DNA from: Oscillospiraceae bacterium
GTDB lineage: Bacteria; Bacillota; Clostridia; Oscillospirales; Oscillospiraceae
Direction: 5' to 3'
Assembly (NCBI GenBank): GCA_020025675.1
Contig: JAHHRS010000002.1
Location: 10,068 to 74,067 of the forward strand
DNA: 64,000 bases
Under the pieces are notes generated by a model. That model made no database searches. It saw nothing but the letters and a program-made list of their open reading frames with translations, and was not told the origin of the DNA. Positions 57,919-64,000 of the stretch are shown piece by piece (position 1 is the stretch's first letter; each line of letters begins with the position of its first letter). The translations under genes and the position numbers were made by a program.

Positions 57919-58671
57919 ATGAAAAAGTTTTTAAAAATCTTAGGAATAACCGTTGCTGTTTTGGTTGCTGTTTTTGCGGTCTTAGTTATTTTGGGCTGTA
58001 TTGTGGGACCCTCCGAGGATGGGGACAGCGAATTTTATACATATACGCCTGAGGCAATAGCGGAATATAAGCCTCTGTTCCCGCCTTGGGGTATGCCTGA
58101 TGAAAGCATTATCACAGATTCAATGTATTATGACACTGTGGAGGAAGCCATCCTGCATGACAAAACTCTGGCTGAAGCTGATGAGGAGCAACACGTGGAT
58201 GCCGATATGTTAAACCATGTTTCCCAGGTCCTGCACACTTGGGAAGGCGAGGACTATGTGACGGTTTATTATCGGGCGGAAAATGAGGACAATTCAAAGC
58301 AGGGCTTCGTGCTGGCAAAGTGCAGGAAAAAAGACTTTGACGGAAATACCAGATATGCTTTTATCAATTCTCAGTATGTGACAGCACGACCGGAAAGTAA
58401 GTTTATCATTCATTTTGAAAAGGATATTGGTTCCGATCTGGCTTTAAGTGATGCAATGCAGGATTTGAACCCTACCTATCCCGATACACGTTTTGTTTGC
58501 GGATATTCTCATAATGAGAATATTTATACCCTTGAAGTTGAGGGACAAAAGCCGGACGGAATTATCGAGCAGGATGTGTACGGCAGAAAAATCTACTTCT
58601 GGTATTTTGAAGACCTTAAAAGCGATAAGGCGGGCAACTGCCTGAGCTATACGGTAAAGAGAGCAAAATAA
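57919..58671 (+). CDS. Membrane-anchored extracytoplasmic protein, unknown
   Basis: A 250-residue protein with an N-terminal signal/anchor helix (FLKILGITVAVLVAVFAVLV, residues 4-23) followed by a cysteine (ILGCIVG) that is a weak lipobox candidate. The exported part is acidic and beta-rich, with YADM-like helix turns (DEEQHVDADMLNHVSQVLHT) and strands such as YVTVYYRAENED. No family is recognised. It is the last gene of the unknown cluster and is closed by a terminator shared with the convergent AAA+ gene. Confidence 0.65.
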   Translation: MKKFLKILGITVAVLVAVFAVLVILGCIVGPSEDGDSEFYTYTPEAIAEYKPLFPPWGMPDESIITDSMYYDTVEEAILHDKTLAEADEEQHVDADMLNHVSQVLHTWEGEDYVTVYYRAENEDNSKQGFVLAKCRKKDFDGNTRYAFINSQYVTARPESKFIIHFEKDIGSDLALSDAMQDLNPTYPDTRFVCGYSHNENIYTLEVEGQKPDGIIEQDVYGRKIYFWYFEDLKSDKAGNCLSYTVKRAK

Positions 58672-58679
58672 AAAAATGC

Positions 58680-58716
58680 AAAGCGGAGCACACCATTTCA
58701 ATGTGTTCCGCTGCTT
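58680..58716. terminator. Bidirectional terminator
   Basis: The stem AGCGGAGCACA/TGTGTTCCGCT, with one G-T pair, is followed by GCTTTTAT on the plus strand; A-rich sequence serves the other direction. Confidence 0.82.
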
Positions 58717-58740
58717 TTATGTGATTTTAAGGCGAACTGC

Positions 58741-60177
58741 TTATTCCTCCGTTGAATTTTCCGACGGCTCTTCAAGATCCTCTGGCAAAACTGCAATAAG
58801 ATCCTCTTTACTGGGCTTATCCATTAACGCCACACGGTTGGACTGGCGCACAATCATATCTTCAAAGATGTTACGCACGTCTCTGCCGTTTCCGAAGTTT
58901 TCGTCTCTGTTTTCATAAAGCTCATTAAACATGTCTGCGGCGGCCTTTTCCGCCTCTTCCGTCAATTCGTAGCTGTTCTTTTGGCAGCGCATACGGAAAA
59001 TTTCCATAAGCTCGCCGCCTTTGTAGTCGGGGAAGTTAAAGTATTTGTTGAAACGGGACTGGAGACCGGGGTTGGAGCTTAAAAACTTCTCCATAGGCCC
59101 TGTGTAGCCCGCAACGATAACCACAAGGTCGTCACGGTTGTCCTCCATAGCCTTTAATATAGTCTCAATGGCCTCTCTGCCGAAGTCGTTTTCGCCGCCG
59201 GAAGATAGGGAGTAGGCTTCATCTATGAACAGAACTCCGCCGATAGCGGATTTTATAACATCCTGAGTCTTAAGGGCGGTTTGGCCTACATAGCCTGCCA
59301 CAAGGCCTGAACGGTCAACCTCTATAAGCTGTCCTTTGCTCAAAACACCAATGGAGGCGTAAAGACTGCTTATAAGCCTTGCCACAGTTGTTTTGCCTGT
59401 GCCGGGGTTACCCAGAAACACCATGTGGAGTGACATAGGGGGAACGGGAAGCTCATTTTCCTGCCTGAGTTTTCTAACCTTCATCAGGTTTACAAGGTTT
59501 TTAATGTCCTTTTTAACATCTTCCAGACCTACAAGGGAGTTAAGCTGTTCCATAAGCTCTTCAAAGCTTAGCTGAGGTTCATCGTTTTTCCCGCTGTCGG
59601 CAGCTTTTTCCTCACCGCCGGAAGTCTGAACGGCGGGCGAATGTTTTTCCGTAAAAGATGGTTCTACATTTGTGACAAAGTCCATGGCATTAAGACCGTC
59701 CCTGCTCTTCATTACGCCTGCTGCATCGCAGATAGCGCTGAGCTTATCCGTACATTCGGTTATAAATTCAGCCTCTGCATAGCTTACATCATCATCTGTG
59801 GCGGCAAGATACAGCAGAATATTGGTTAACATTCTTATAAAAGTACGGGAAGTCTGAGAACCTCTTTTACTGTCACTTTCTGCTAAATTCCAGAAAAATG
59901 CGGGGGGAAGGAAAATATCCTGCTCACATACTGCATGGGTCAGATTCCACAGAAGCCAGTGAGGCTGAGGCTGATTTCTGGAGAAGATCTGGTTTGCCAT
60001 ATCAGCATGACGCTGGGTAATACTGCCCGACTTGCTCCACAGGGACAGGGCACAGTGACTTACAAATTCGTCCAGCTCTTTTGCCAGTGCCTTATTTCCG
60101 ATGCGGTAAAAAGCATCGGTATTTGCTATATAAATTTTATGAAATTCCTCTGGGGACCGGTTCCAAGTAGTAGGCAT
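58741..60177 (-). CDS. SpoVK/CbbX-type AAA+ ATPase with TerB-like N-terminus
   Basis: A 478-residue protein. Residues 10-160 are helical and include LLYLAATDDDVSYAEAEFIT near 121-140, reminiscent of TerB-like domains. A charged linker (165-205) leads to the AAA+ module: Walker A GNPGTGKTT at 256-264, Walker B VLFIDEAYSL from 315, and GLQSRFNKYF with the sensor/finger arginine near 375. CbbX and SpoVK are relatives that remodel other protein complexes. I chose the ATG at 60177, ten bases after AAGGAG; earlier in-frame starts overlap the promoter. Substrate is unknown. It is convergent with the unknown membrane cluster. Confidence 0.85.
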   Translation of the reverse strand: MPTTWNRSPEEFHKIYIANTDAFYRIGNKALAKELDEFVSHCALSLWSKSGSITQRHADMANQIFSRNQPQPHWLLWNLTHAVCEQDIFLPPAFFWNLAESDSKRGSQTSRTFIRMLTNILLYLAATDDDVSYAEAEFITECTDKLSAICDAAGVMKSRDGLNAMDFVTNVEPSFTEKHSPAVQTSGGEEKAADSGKNDEPQLSFEELMEQLNSLVGLEDVKKDIKNLVNLMKVRKLRQENELPVPPMSLHMVFLGNPGTGKTTVARLISSLYASIGVLSKGQLIEVDRSGLVAGYVGQTALKTQDVIKSAIGGVLFIDEAYSLSSGGENDFGREAIETILKAMEDNRDDLVVIVAGYTGPMEKFLSSNPGLQSRFNKYFNFPDYKGGELMEIFRMRCQKNSYELTEEAEKAAADMFNELYENRDENFGNGRDVRNIFEDMIVRQSNRVALMDKPSKEDLIAVLPEDLEEPSENSTEE

Positions 60178-60213
60178 AGTCAATACTCTCCTTGCCATTT
60201 CAATAATATGCCC

Positions 60214-60242
60214 ATTATAAAAAGAAAATGCGGACAGGTCAA
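60214..60242 (-). promoter_or_regulatory. Promoter of the AAA+ gene, embedded in a terminator
   Basis: TTGACC (60242-60237), a 17-bp spacer and TATAAT (60219-60214) on the minus strand. The -35 and spacer lie inside the terminator of the preceding small gene. Confidence 0.85.
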
Positions 60243-60258
60243 GAGCTGTCCGCATTTT
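60225..60258 (-). terminator. Terminator of the 53-residue gene
   Basis: A perfect 13-bp stem (AAAATGCGGACAG and complement) with an 8-nt loop, ending in CTTTTT on the minus strand. Confidence 0.9.
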
Positions 60259-60267
60259 ATGACACGA

Positions 60268-60429
60268 TTAGTTGAATGGGGCAAAGCGCCTATTGCAGTT
60301 TCGAGGGCACTTTTCGGGTTTAAGTTTTACGCCTGCCTTTTCCGCAGCTTTTCTGCCTTGCTTTTCGCCGCTTACACGCCGCCATACAGCCTCAAAATTT
60401 CTGAGATTTTTAAGCACGTTTTCATCCAT
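60268..60429 (-). CDS. Small basic hypothetical protein
   Basis: The 53 residues start at the ATG at 60429 (GGAG with a short spacer, and a second GGAG at ten bases). The sequence is lysine- and arginine-rich (RRVSGEKQGRKAAEKAGVKL) and ends in KCPRNCNRRFAPFN with a Cx3C pair. It has no signal or membrane segment. A strong terminator ten bases downstream makes a real, independent mini-gene likely. Function is unknown; nucleic-acid binding is compatible with its charge. Confidence 0.6.
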   Translation of the reverse strand: MDENVLKNLRNFEAVWRRVSGEKQGRKAAEKAGVKLKPEKCPRNCNRRFAPFN

Positions 60430-60545
60430 TTTCTCCAACTCCAAACCTAGTTTAGCTCTCCACATTCTATGCCCGCTATTGCAAATAGGTTAAAGATGTG
60501 AGATAATAAAAACATAATAATGAGATTTTACAGGATGTGTAATAT

Positions 60546-61277
60546 ATGGCAAGATTTTTTATGGCAGGTACCAATATTTTGGGCGGCATGGCAATCATGA
60601 AAGGCAGAGACGCAGAACATGTACGGGTTTTGAGACTCCGCCCCGGTGAGGATATGATAATATGTGACGGCAAAGGTACAGACTACAAGTGCCGTCTTGT
60701 AAAGTCCGATAAAGAGCAGGTGGAGGCAGAGGTTATTGAGGTTGTAAAATGCCCTGCTGAGCCTACTGTTAAGGTGACTGTTCTCTGCGGTCTTCCCAAA
60801 GGGGATAAGACAGATTATATAATTCAAAAATCTGTTGAAGCCGGAGCAGAGGAAATTCTGTTTTTCCAGTCCGGCCGCTGTGTTGCAAAGCCTCAGAATA
60901 TGGAGAAAAAAATGGAGCGCTGGCAGAGAATTTCTGAGGAGGCCGCAAAGCAGTCGGGAAGGGGAATTATTCCTCAGGTAGGCTGGGCAGGCGATTTTGC
61001 GGGAGCGCTGGATGTGGCAATAAAAAAGGACTTGGGTATATTCCTCTATGAGACAGGTGAGCGGGAAGCTCTCAGCGATGTGCTGGACAGCAGCAAAGAT
61101 GTTAAGAGCATAGCTCTTATGACAGGTCCTGAGGGCGGTTTTGAGGAATTTGAGGCAAAGCTTGCAAAAATTACCGGCCTTCACATCTGCTCTATGGGCG
61201 AGCGGATACTCCGCTGTGAGACAGCCCCTGTTGTGGCTCTCACTGCTGCCATGTATGCCACCGGTAACTTGGCATAA
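60546..61277 (+). CDS. rsmE: 16S rRNA (uracil-1498-N3)-methyltransferase
   Basis: Methylates U1498 of 16S rRNA. The 243 residues have the PUA-like N-terminal domain (EHVRVLRLRPGEDMIICDGK near 21-40) and the SPOUT knot: VTVLCGLPKGDKTDYIIQKS near 78, TGPEGGFEEFE near 191, and CSMGERILRCETAPVVALTA near 217 with the SAM-binding deep knot. In many Firmicutes it follows prmA, which is absent here. The promoter was not identified. It is monocistronic with its own terminator. Confidence 0.94.
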   Translation: MARFFMAGTNILGGMAIMKGRDAEHVRVLRLRPGEDMIICDGKGTDYKCRLVKSDKEQVEAEVIEVVKCPAEPTVKVTVLCGLPKGDKTDYIIQKSVEAGAEEILFFQSGRCVAKPQNMEKKMERWQRISEEAAKQSGRGIIPQVGWAGDFAGALDVAIKKDLGIFLYETGEREALSDVLDSSKDVKSIALMTGPEGGFEEFEAKLAKITGLHICSMGERILRCETAPVVALTAAMYATGNLA

Positions 61278-61290
61278 ACTGAATATGAAG

Positions 61291-61320
61291 AACGGAGCGG
61301 GAAAAATATTCCGCTCCGTT
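61291..61320 (+). terminator. Terminator after rsmE
   Basis: A perfect 10-bp stem (AACGGAGCGG and complement) followed by TTAGTTTT; it overlaps the end region of the convergent HAD gene. Confidence 0.82.
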
Positions 61321-61326
61321 TTAGTT

Positions 61327-61941
61327 TTAAGCATTAACTTTTATGCCTGTATCTATAAGTTTTTTACGCAAATCTTCAATGTCATTGTGGAAAACTATTC
61401 CTTGCATGCCGCAGCAAAGAGCACCCTCAATATTTGCAGGGGAGTCGTCTATAAAAAGACACTCATGGGGTTTTAATGAAAATTCCTCAAAGAATTTATT
61501 GTATATGTCATAGTGGGGCTTTAAAAGGCCGTGGTCAGCAGAAATGAAGGTGCCGTCAAAGTATTCGCTGCCGGGAATTCTGTGCCAGTATTCATGCTGA
61601 CGGCGGCTGGCGTTGGATAGCAGATAAATGTTATAGCCCATATCCTTTAGTTCCTGCACAAGCTCTGCCATGCCGGAAATCGGGGCTAAGGGCTTGTCCC
61701 AGTTAAAAACTATCTGCCGTACATATTCATGGAGATGCTCCGGCACATTTCTGCACATATTTTCGCAAGCTTCTTGGTCGCTGATTACGCCTCTGTCCAT
61801 TCTCACCCATTCCAGAGACAGAAAAAGCTCGTTTAAAATAAGCTGTCTGTCTTCCGAGGGAACTCCGAAACGCTCCATAATGTCTTTGGGCCTGAAATCA
61901 ATAAGCACTCTTCCCATATCAAAAACAATATTCTTTATCAT
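61327..61941 (-). CDS. HAD-superfamily hydrolase
   Basis: The 204 residues belong to the beta-phosphoglucomutase/haloacid-dehalogenase-like class. Motif I reads IVFDMGRVLIDF near 5-16, where Met-Gly replaces the usual Asp-Gly after the nucleophilic aspartate, as in the YihX subgroup. Motif II is LLSNASRRQHEY and motif III includes FIDDSPANIEGAL near 167. The second Asp of motif I is missing, so phosphatase activity on small sugar phosphates is plausible but not assured. I chose the ATG at 61941 after AAGGATG; the upstream extension lacks a site. Confidence 0.85.
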   Translation of the reverse strand: MIKNIVFDMGRVLIDFRPKDIMERFGVPSEDRQLILNELFLSLEWVRMDRGVISDQEACENMCRNVPEHLHEYVRQIVFNWDKPLAPISGMAELVQELKDMGYNIYLLSNASRRQHEYWHRIPGSEYFDGTFISADHGLLKPHYDIYNKFFEEFSLKPHECLFIDDSPANIEGALCCGMQGIVFHNDIEDLRKKLIDTGIKVNA

Positions 61942-62093
61942 ATATACTTCATCCTTAATAACTTTTTTAAAAATTTTACCGCCAGACAAAGACCTTGTCA
62001 AGAAGATGAATTAATCATAAAAAAGGGTTTAAAATATTTAAATAGACTTTACAGAAAAAGCACTGAAAAATCAAAGAAAAATGCAAAAGGTAC

Positions 62094-62122
62094 TTGCAAT
62101 TTATTTGCTTTTCTGGTATCAT
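62094..62122 (+). promoter_or_regulatory. Promoter of rpsB-tsf
   Basis: TTGCAA (62094-62099), a 17-bp spacer and TATCAT (62117-62122) with TGG forming an extended -10. A roughly 115-nt leader follows without a recognised riboregulator. Confidence 0.75.
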
Positions 62123-62242
62123 ATTTTAGCATTTCACACGGGGACGGACTTTTCTTCATGTGGCTTATGGCAAAGACGGCCTGAGCTTGAGGGAGAGGAT
62201 GAAGTTTCCGGAGGAAAATAACAAAATTTTGGAGGAAATCAA

Positions 62243-62977
62243 ATGTCAGTAGTATCTATGAAGCAGCTGCTGGAAGCAGGCGTCCACTTCGGACACCAGA
62301 CCCGCCGCTGGAACCCTAAAATGGCCGAGTACATTTACTGTGAGCGTAACGGTATTTATATCATCGACCTGCAGAAGACCGTCAAGAAGCTGGAAGAGGC
62401 TTATGACTTCGTAAGAGAGCTTGCCGCAAACGGCCAGTCTATTCTCTTCGTAGGCACCAAGAAGCAGGCTACCGACGCTGTTCGTGAGGAAGCTTCCCGT
62501 GTTGGCCAGTACTATGTTAATGCCCGTTGGCTGGGCGGTATGCTCACCAACTTCAAGACCATGCGTACCCGTATCGACCGCCTTGCTCAGCTCAAGAAGA
62601 TGCAGGAAGACGGCACCTTTGATATGCTGCCCAAGAAGGAAGTTATGAAGCATCTGGGCGAGATGGAGAAGCTTGAGAAGTACCTTGGCGGTGTCAAGGA
62701 TATGAAGAAGCTCCCCGGCGCTCTCTTTGTTGTTGACCCCCGCAAGGAGCACAATGCTATTGCTGAGGCTCGCAAGCTCCACATTCCCATTGTCGCTATC
62801 GTTGACACCAACTGTGACCCCGATGAGGTCGATTACGTTATTCCCGCAAACGACGACGCTATCCGTGCTATCCGCCTGATCTCCGCCACCATGGCAAATG
62901 CAGTTCAGGAAGGCCGTCAGGGCGTTGACGCTGAGGAAGAAGTTTCCGCAGAGACTGAAGTCGCTGAGGAAGAATAA
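62243..62977 (+). CDS. rpsB: Ribosomal protein S2
   Basis: A small-subunit protein binding 16S rRNA near the S1 site. The 244 residues contain the S2 signatures (EAGVHFGHQTRRWNPKMAEY near 10-29) and the LPGALFVVDPRKEHNAIAEA region, with an acidic C-terminus. TTGGAGGA precedes the ATG. Codon use is enriched in C-ending codons compared with neighbours, as expected for a highly expressed gene. tsf follows after 79 bp, the usual bacterial order. Confidence 0.98.
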   Translation: MSVVSMKQLLEAGVHFGHQTRRWNPKMAEYIYCERNGIYIIDLQKTVKKLEEAYDFVRELAANGQSILFVGTKKQATDAVREEASRVGQYYVNARWLGGMLTNFKTMRTRIDRLAQLKKMQEDGTFDMLPKKEVMKHLGEMEKLEKYLGGVKDMKKLPGALFVVDPRKEHNAIAEARKLHIPIVAIVDTNCDPDEVDYVIPANDDAIRAIRLISATMANAVQEGRQGVDAEEEVSAETEVAEEE

Positions 62978-63056
62978 TCCTGCAAGATGACAGGGGCGTG
63001 CACAGCGCGCCCCTTGTTTTGAAATCATTACCTTATTACAATAGGAGGAAATTAAA

Positions 63057-63983
63057 ATGGCTTTTACCGCTAAAGATGTTAAGACTCTCCGCGATATGAC
63101 CAATGTTGGCATGATGGACTGCAAGAAGGCTCTTGCAGAGACCGACGGAGATATGGATAAGGCAGTTGAATGGCTCCGCGAGAAGGGCCTTGCCAAGGCT
63201 GCAAAGAAGGCCGGCCGTATAGCTGCTGAAGGTATGGCTTATGCACACGTTTGCTCCAAGTGCGGTGTTGGTGCTCTGGTTGAAGTTAACTGCGAGACCG
63301 ACTTCTGCGCAAAGAGCGAGCTGTTCGTTGCTTTCGTTGAGGATATCTGCAAGACCATCATTTCCGAGAACCCCGCAAACGTTGAGGAGCTCATGAACTG
63401 CAAGTACTTCGGTTCCGATCTGACCGTTGCCGAGACCATGCCTGAGAAGGTTATGTCCATCGGTGAAAACCTCCAGATCCGCCGTTTCGTCCGCTTTGAC
63501 AAGAACACCAGCATTGCTTATGTTCATGCCGGCGGCAAGATCGGTGTTCTGGTTAACCTGGAAGTAGAGGGCGGCATCGACGCCACCGAGATTGGTAAGG
63601 ACATCGCTATGCAGATTGCAGCTCTGTCTCCCCGCTTCTGGGATAAGAGCCAGGTCACTGAGGAAGTAAAGGAAGAGGAGAAGAAGATCGCTCTTGCCCT
63701 TATGGATCAGGACCCCAAAATGGCCTCCAAGCCCCAGCAGGTTAAGGAGAAGATCGTCATGGGCAAGATGAACAAGTTCTACGAAGAGAACTGCCTGCTT
63801 CAGCAGGTCTTTGTTAAGGACAGCTCCATGACCGTTGAGCAGTACATCGCCTCTGCCGCAAAGGCTCTGGGCGGTTCCGTCAAATTTGTTGACGCTGTTC
63901 GCTTCATGAAGGGCGAGGGTATCGAGAAGAAGGAAGAGGACTTTGCAGCTGAGGTTGCGGCCCAGATGAATATGGGTAAATAA
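63057..63983 (+). CDS. tsf: Elongation factor Ts
   Basis: Exchanges GDP for GTP on EF-Tu. The 308 residues have the N-terminal UBA-like helix bundle (LRDMTNVGMMDCKKALAETD near 11-30), the core with the TDFC segment (EVNCETDFCAKSELFVAFVE near 79-98), and the coiled-coil/C-terminal module. AGGAGG precedes the ATG. It shares the C-ending codon preference of rpsB. The gene is complete and ends 17 bases before the window edge; pyrH or frr normally follows. Confidence 0.98.
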   Translation: MAFTAKDVKTLRDMTNVGMMDCKKALAETDGDMDKAVEWLREKGLAKAAKKAGRIAAEGMAYAHVCSKCGVGALVEVNCETDFCAKSELFVAFVEDICKTIISENPANVEELMNCKYFGSDLTVAETMPEKVMSIGENLQIRRFVRFDKNTSIAYVHAGGKIGVLVNLEVEGGIDATEIGKDIAMQIAALSPRFWDKSQVTEEVKEEEKKIALALMDQDPKMASKPQQVKEKIVMGKMNKFYEENCLLQQVFVKDSSMTVEQYIASAAKALGGSVKFVDAVRFMKGEGIEKKEEDFAAEVAAQMNMGK

Positions 63984-64000
63984 AACCCTTTCCGAAAAAA

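Noticed and set aside
62123..62242. A known ribosomal-protein leader before rpsB
   Set aside because: I could not match the roughly 115-nt leader to a recognised S2-type regulatory structure.
62246..63196. Minus-strand open frame of 316 codons across rpsB and tsf
   Set aside because: It is antisense to two ribosomal/translation genes with strong codon bias; no start signal and no plausible protein.
1..64000. CRISPR arrays, tRNA or rRNA genes, prophage or defence islands
   Set aside because: No regularly spaced direct repeats, cloverleaf sequences, rRNA segments, integrases, phage structural genes or known defence gene pairs were noticed.

Overview
The window looks like a chromosomal stretch from a strictly anaerobic, endospore-forming Gram-positive bacterium of the class Clostridia, probably Oscillospirales or a close relative. 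This placement is an inference. It rests on a forespore sigma factor (sigG), a YtvI-type sporulation membrane protein, the class III (oxygen-sensitive) ribonucleotide reductase nrdD/nrdG, an HrcA/CIRCE heat-shock operon, a Firmicutes-type L10 leader, a GlgC/GlgD pair, TAXI-TRAP transport and many lipoproteins with short lipoboxes. I saw no rRNA, tRNA, CRISPR array, prophage or intact insertion sequence. Most of the DNA is ordinary core genome with compact transcription units bounded by strong hairpin terminators.

Layout. 1-2.9 kb: the end of a surface-polysaccharide cluster on the minus strand (ATP-grasp fragment, flippase, glycosyltransferase). 3-6.6 kb: nucleoside salvage, with deoD-psuG diverging from udk-tdk across two back-to-back promoters. 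6.6-12.4 kb: a DUF4349 lipoprotein, tcdA, a PpiC foldase, a 20-codon unannotated gene, YitT and prfB. 12.6-20 kb: prs, pth, then glgC-glgD-glgP-psuK. 20-24 kb: a leader-preceded unknown gene, a Nudix hydrolase, rplJL with its L10 leader, and sigG. 24-29 kb: a TAXI-TRAP transporter, a HAD phosphatase and plsY. 29-33.5 kb: an nrdG-nrdD-trxB unit behind a near-consensus promoter and tandem NrdR-like boxes, followed by a candidate small RNA. 33.5-43.3 kb: small membrane proteins, a metallophosphatase / phosphatase-acetyltransferase pair, a PurN-like protein without its catalytic residues, a short aspartokinase, ytvI, an acidic-repeat membrane protein, proS and an ASCH protein. 43.3-48.3 kb: hrcA-grpE-dnaK-dnaJ. 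48.4-54.1 kb: an orphan binding lipoprotein, an XRE regulator, an MFS transporter and a GDPD. 54.3-60.5 kb: a five-gene membrane/secreted cluster of unknown function facing an AAA+ ATPase. 60.5-64 kb: rsmE, a HAD hydrolase and rpsB-tsf.

How the genes work together. PsuK and PsuG would together degrade pseudouridine to uracil and ribose 5-phosphate. Prs, DeoD, Udk and Tdk connect that pathway to nucleotide pools. GlgC/GlgD/GlgP cover ADP-glucose formation and glycogen breakdown. NrdG activates NrdD, which carries its own fused redoxin domain, and the neighbouring TrxB is a plausible reductase for it.

The strongest candidates for something undescribed are the 20-residue peptide gene at 10498, the minus-strand RNA near 33.3 kb, the catalytically stripped PurN-like protein at 36.4 kb, the NrdD-redoxin fusion, and the 54.4-58.7 kb membrane cluster, in which two proteins share a PH-like domain. 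No defence system or other complete novel machine was obvious.
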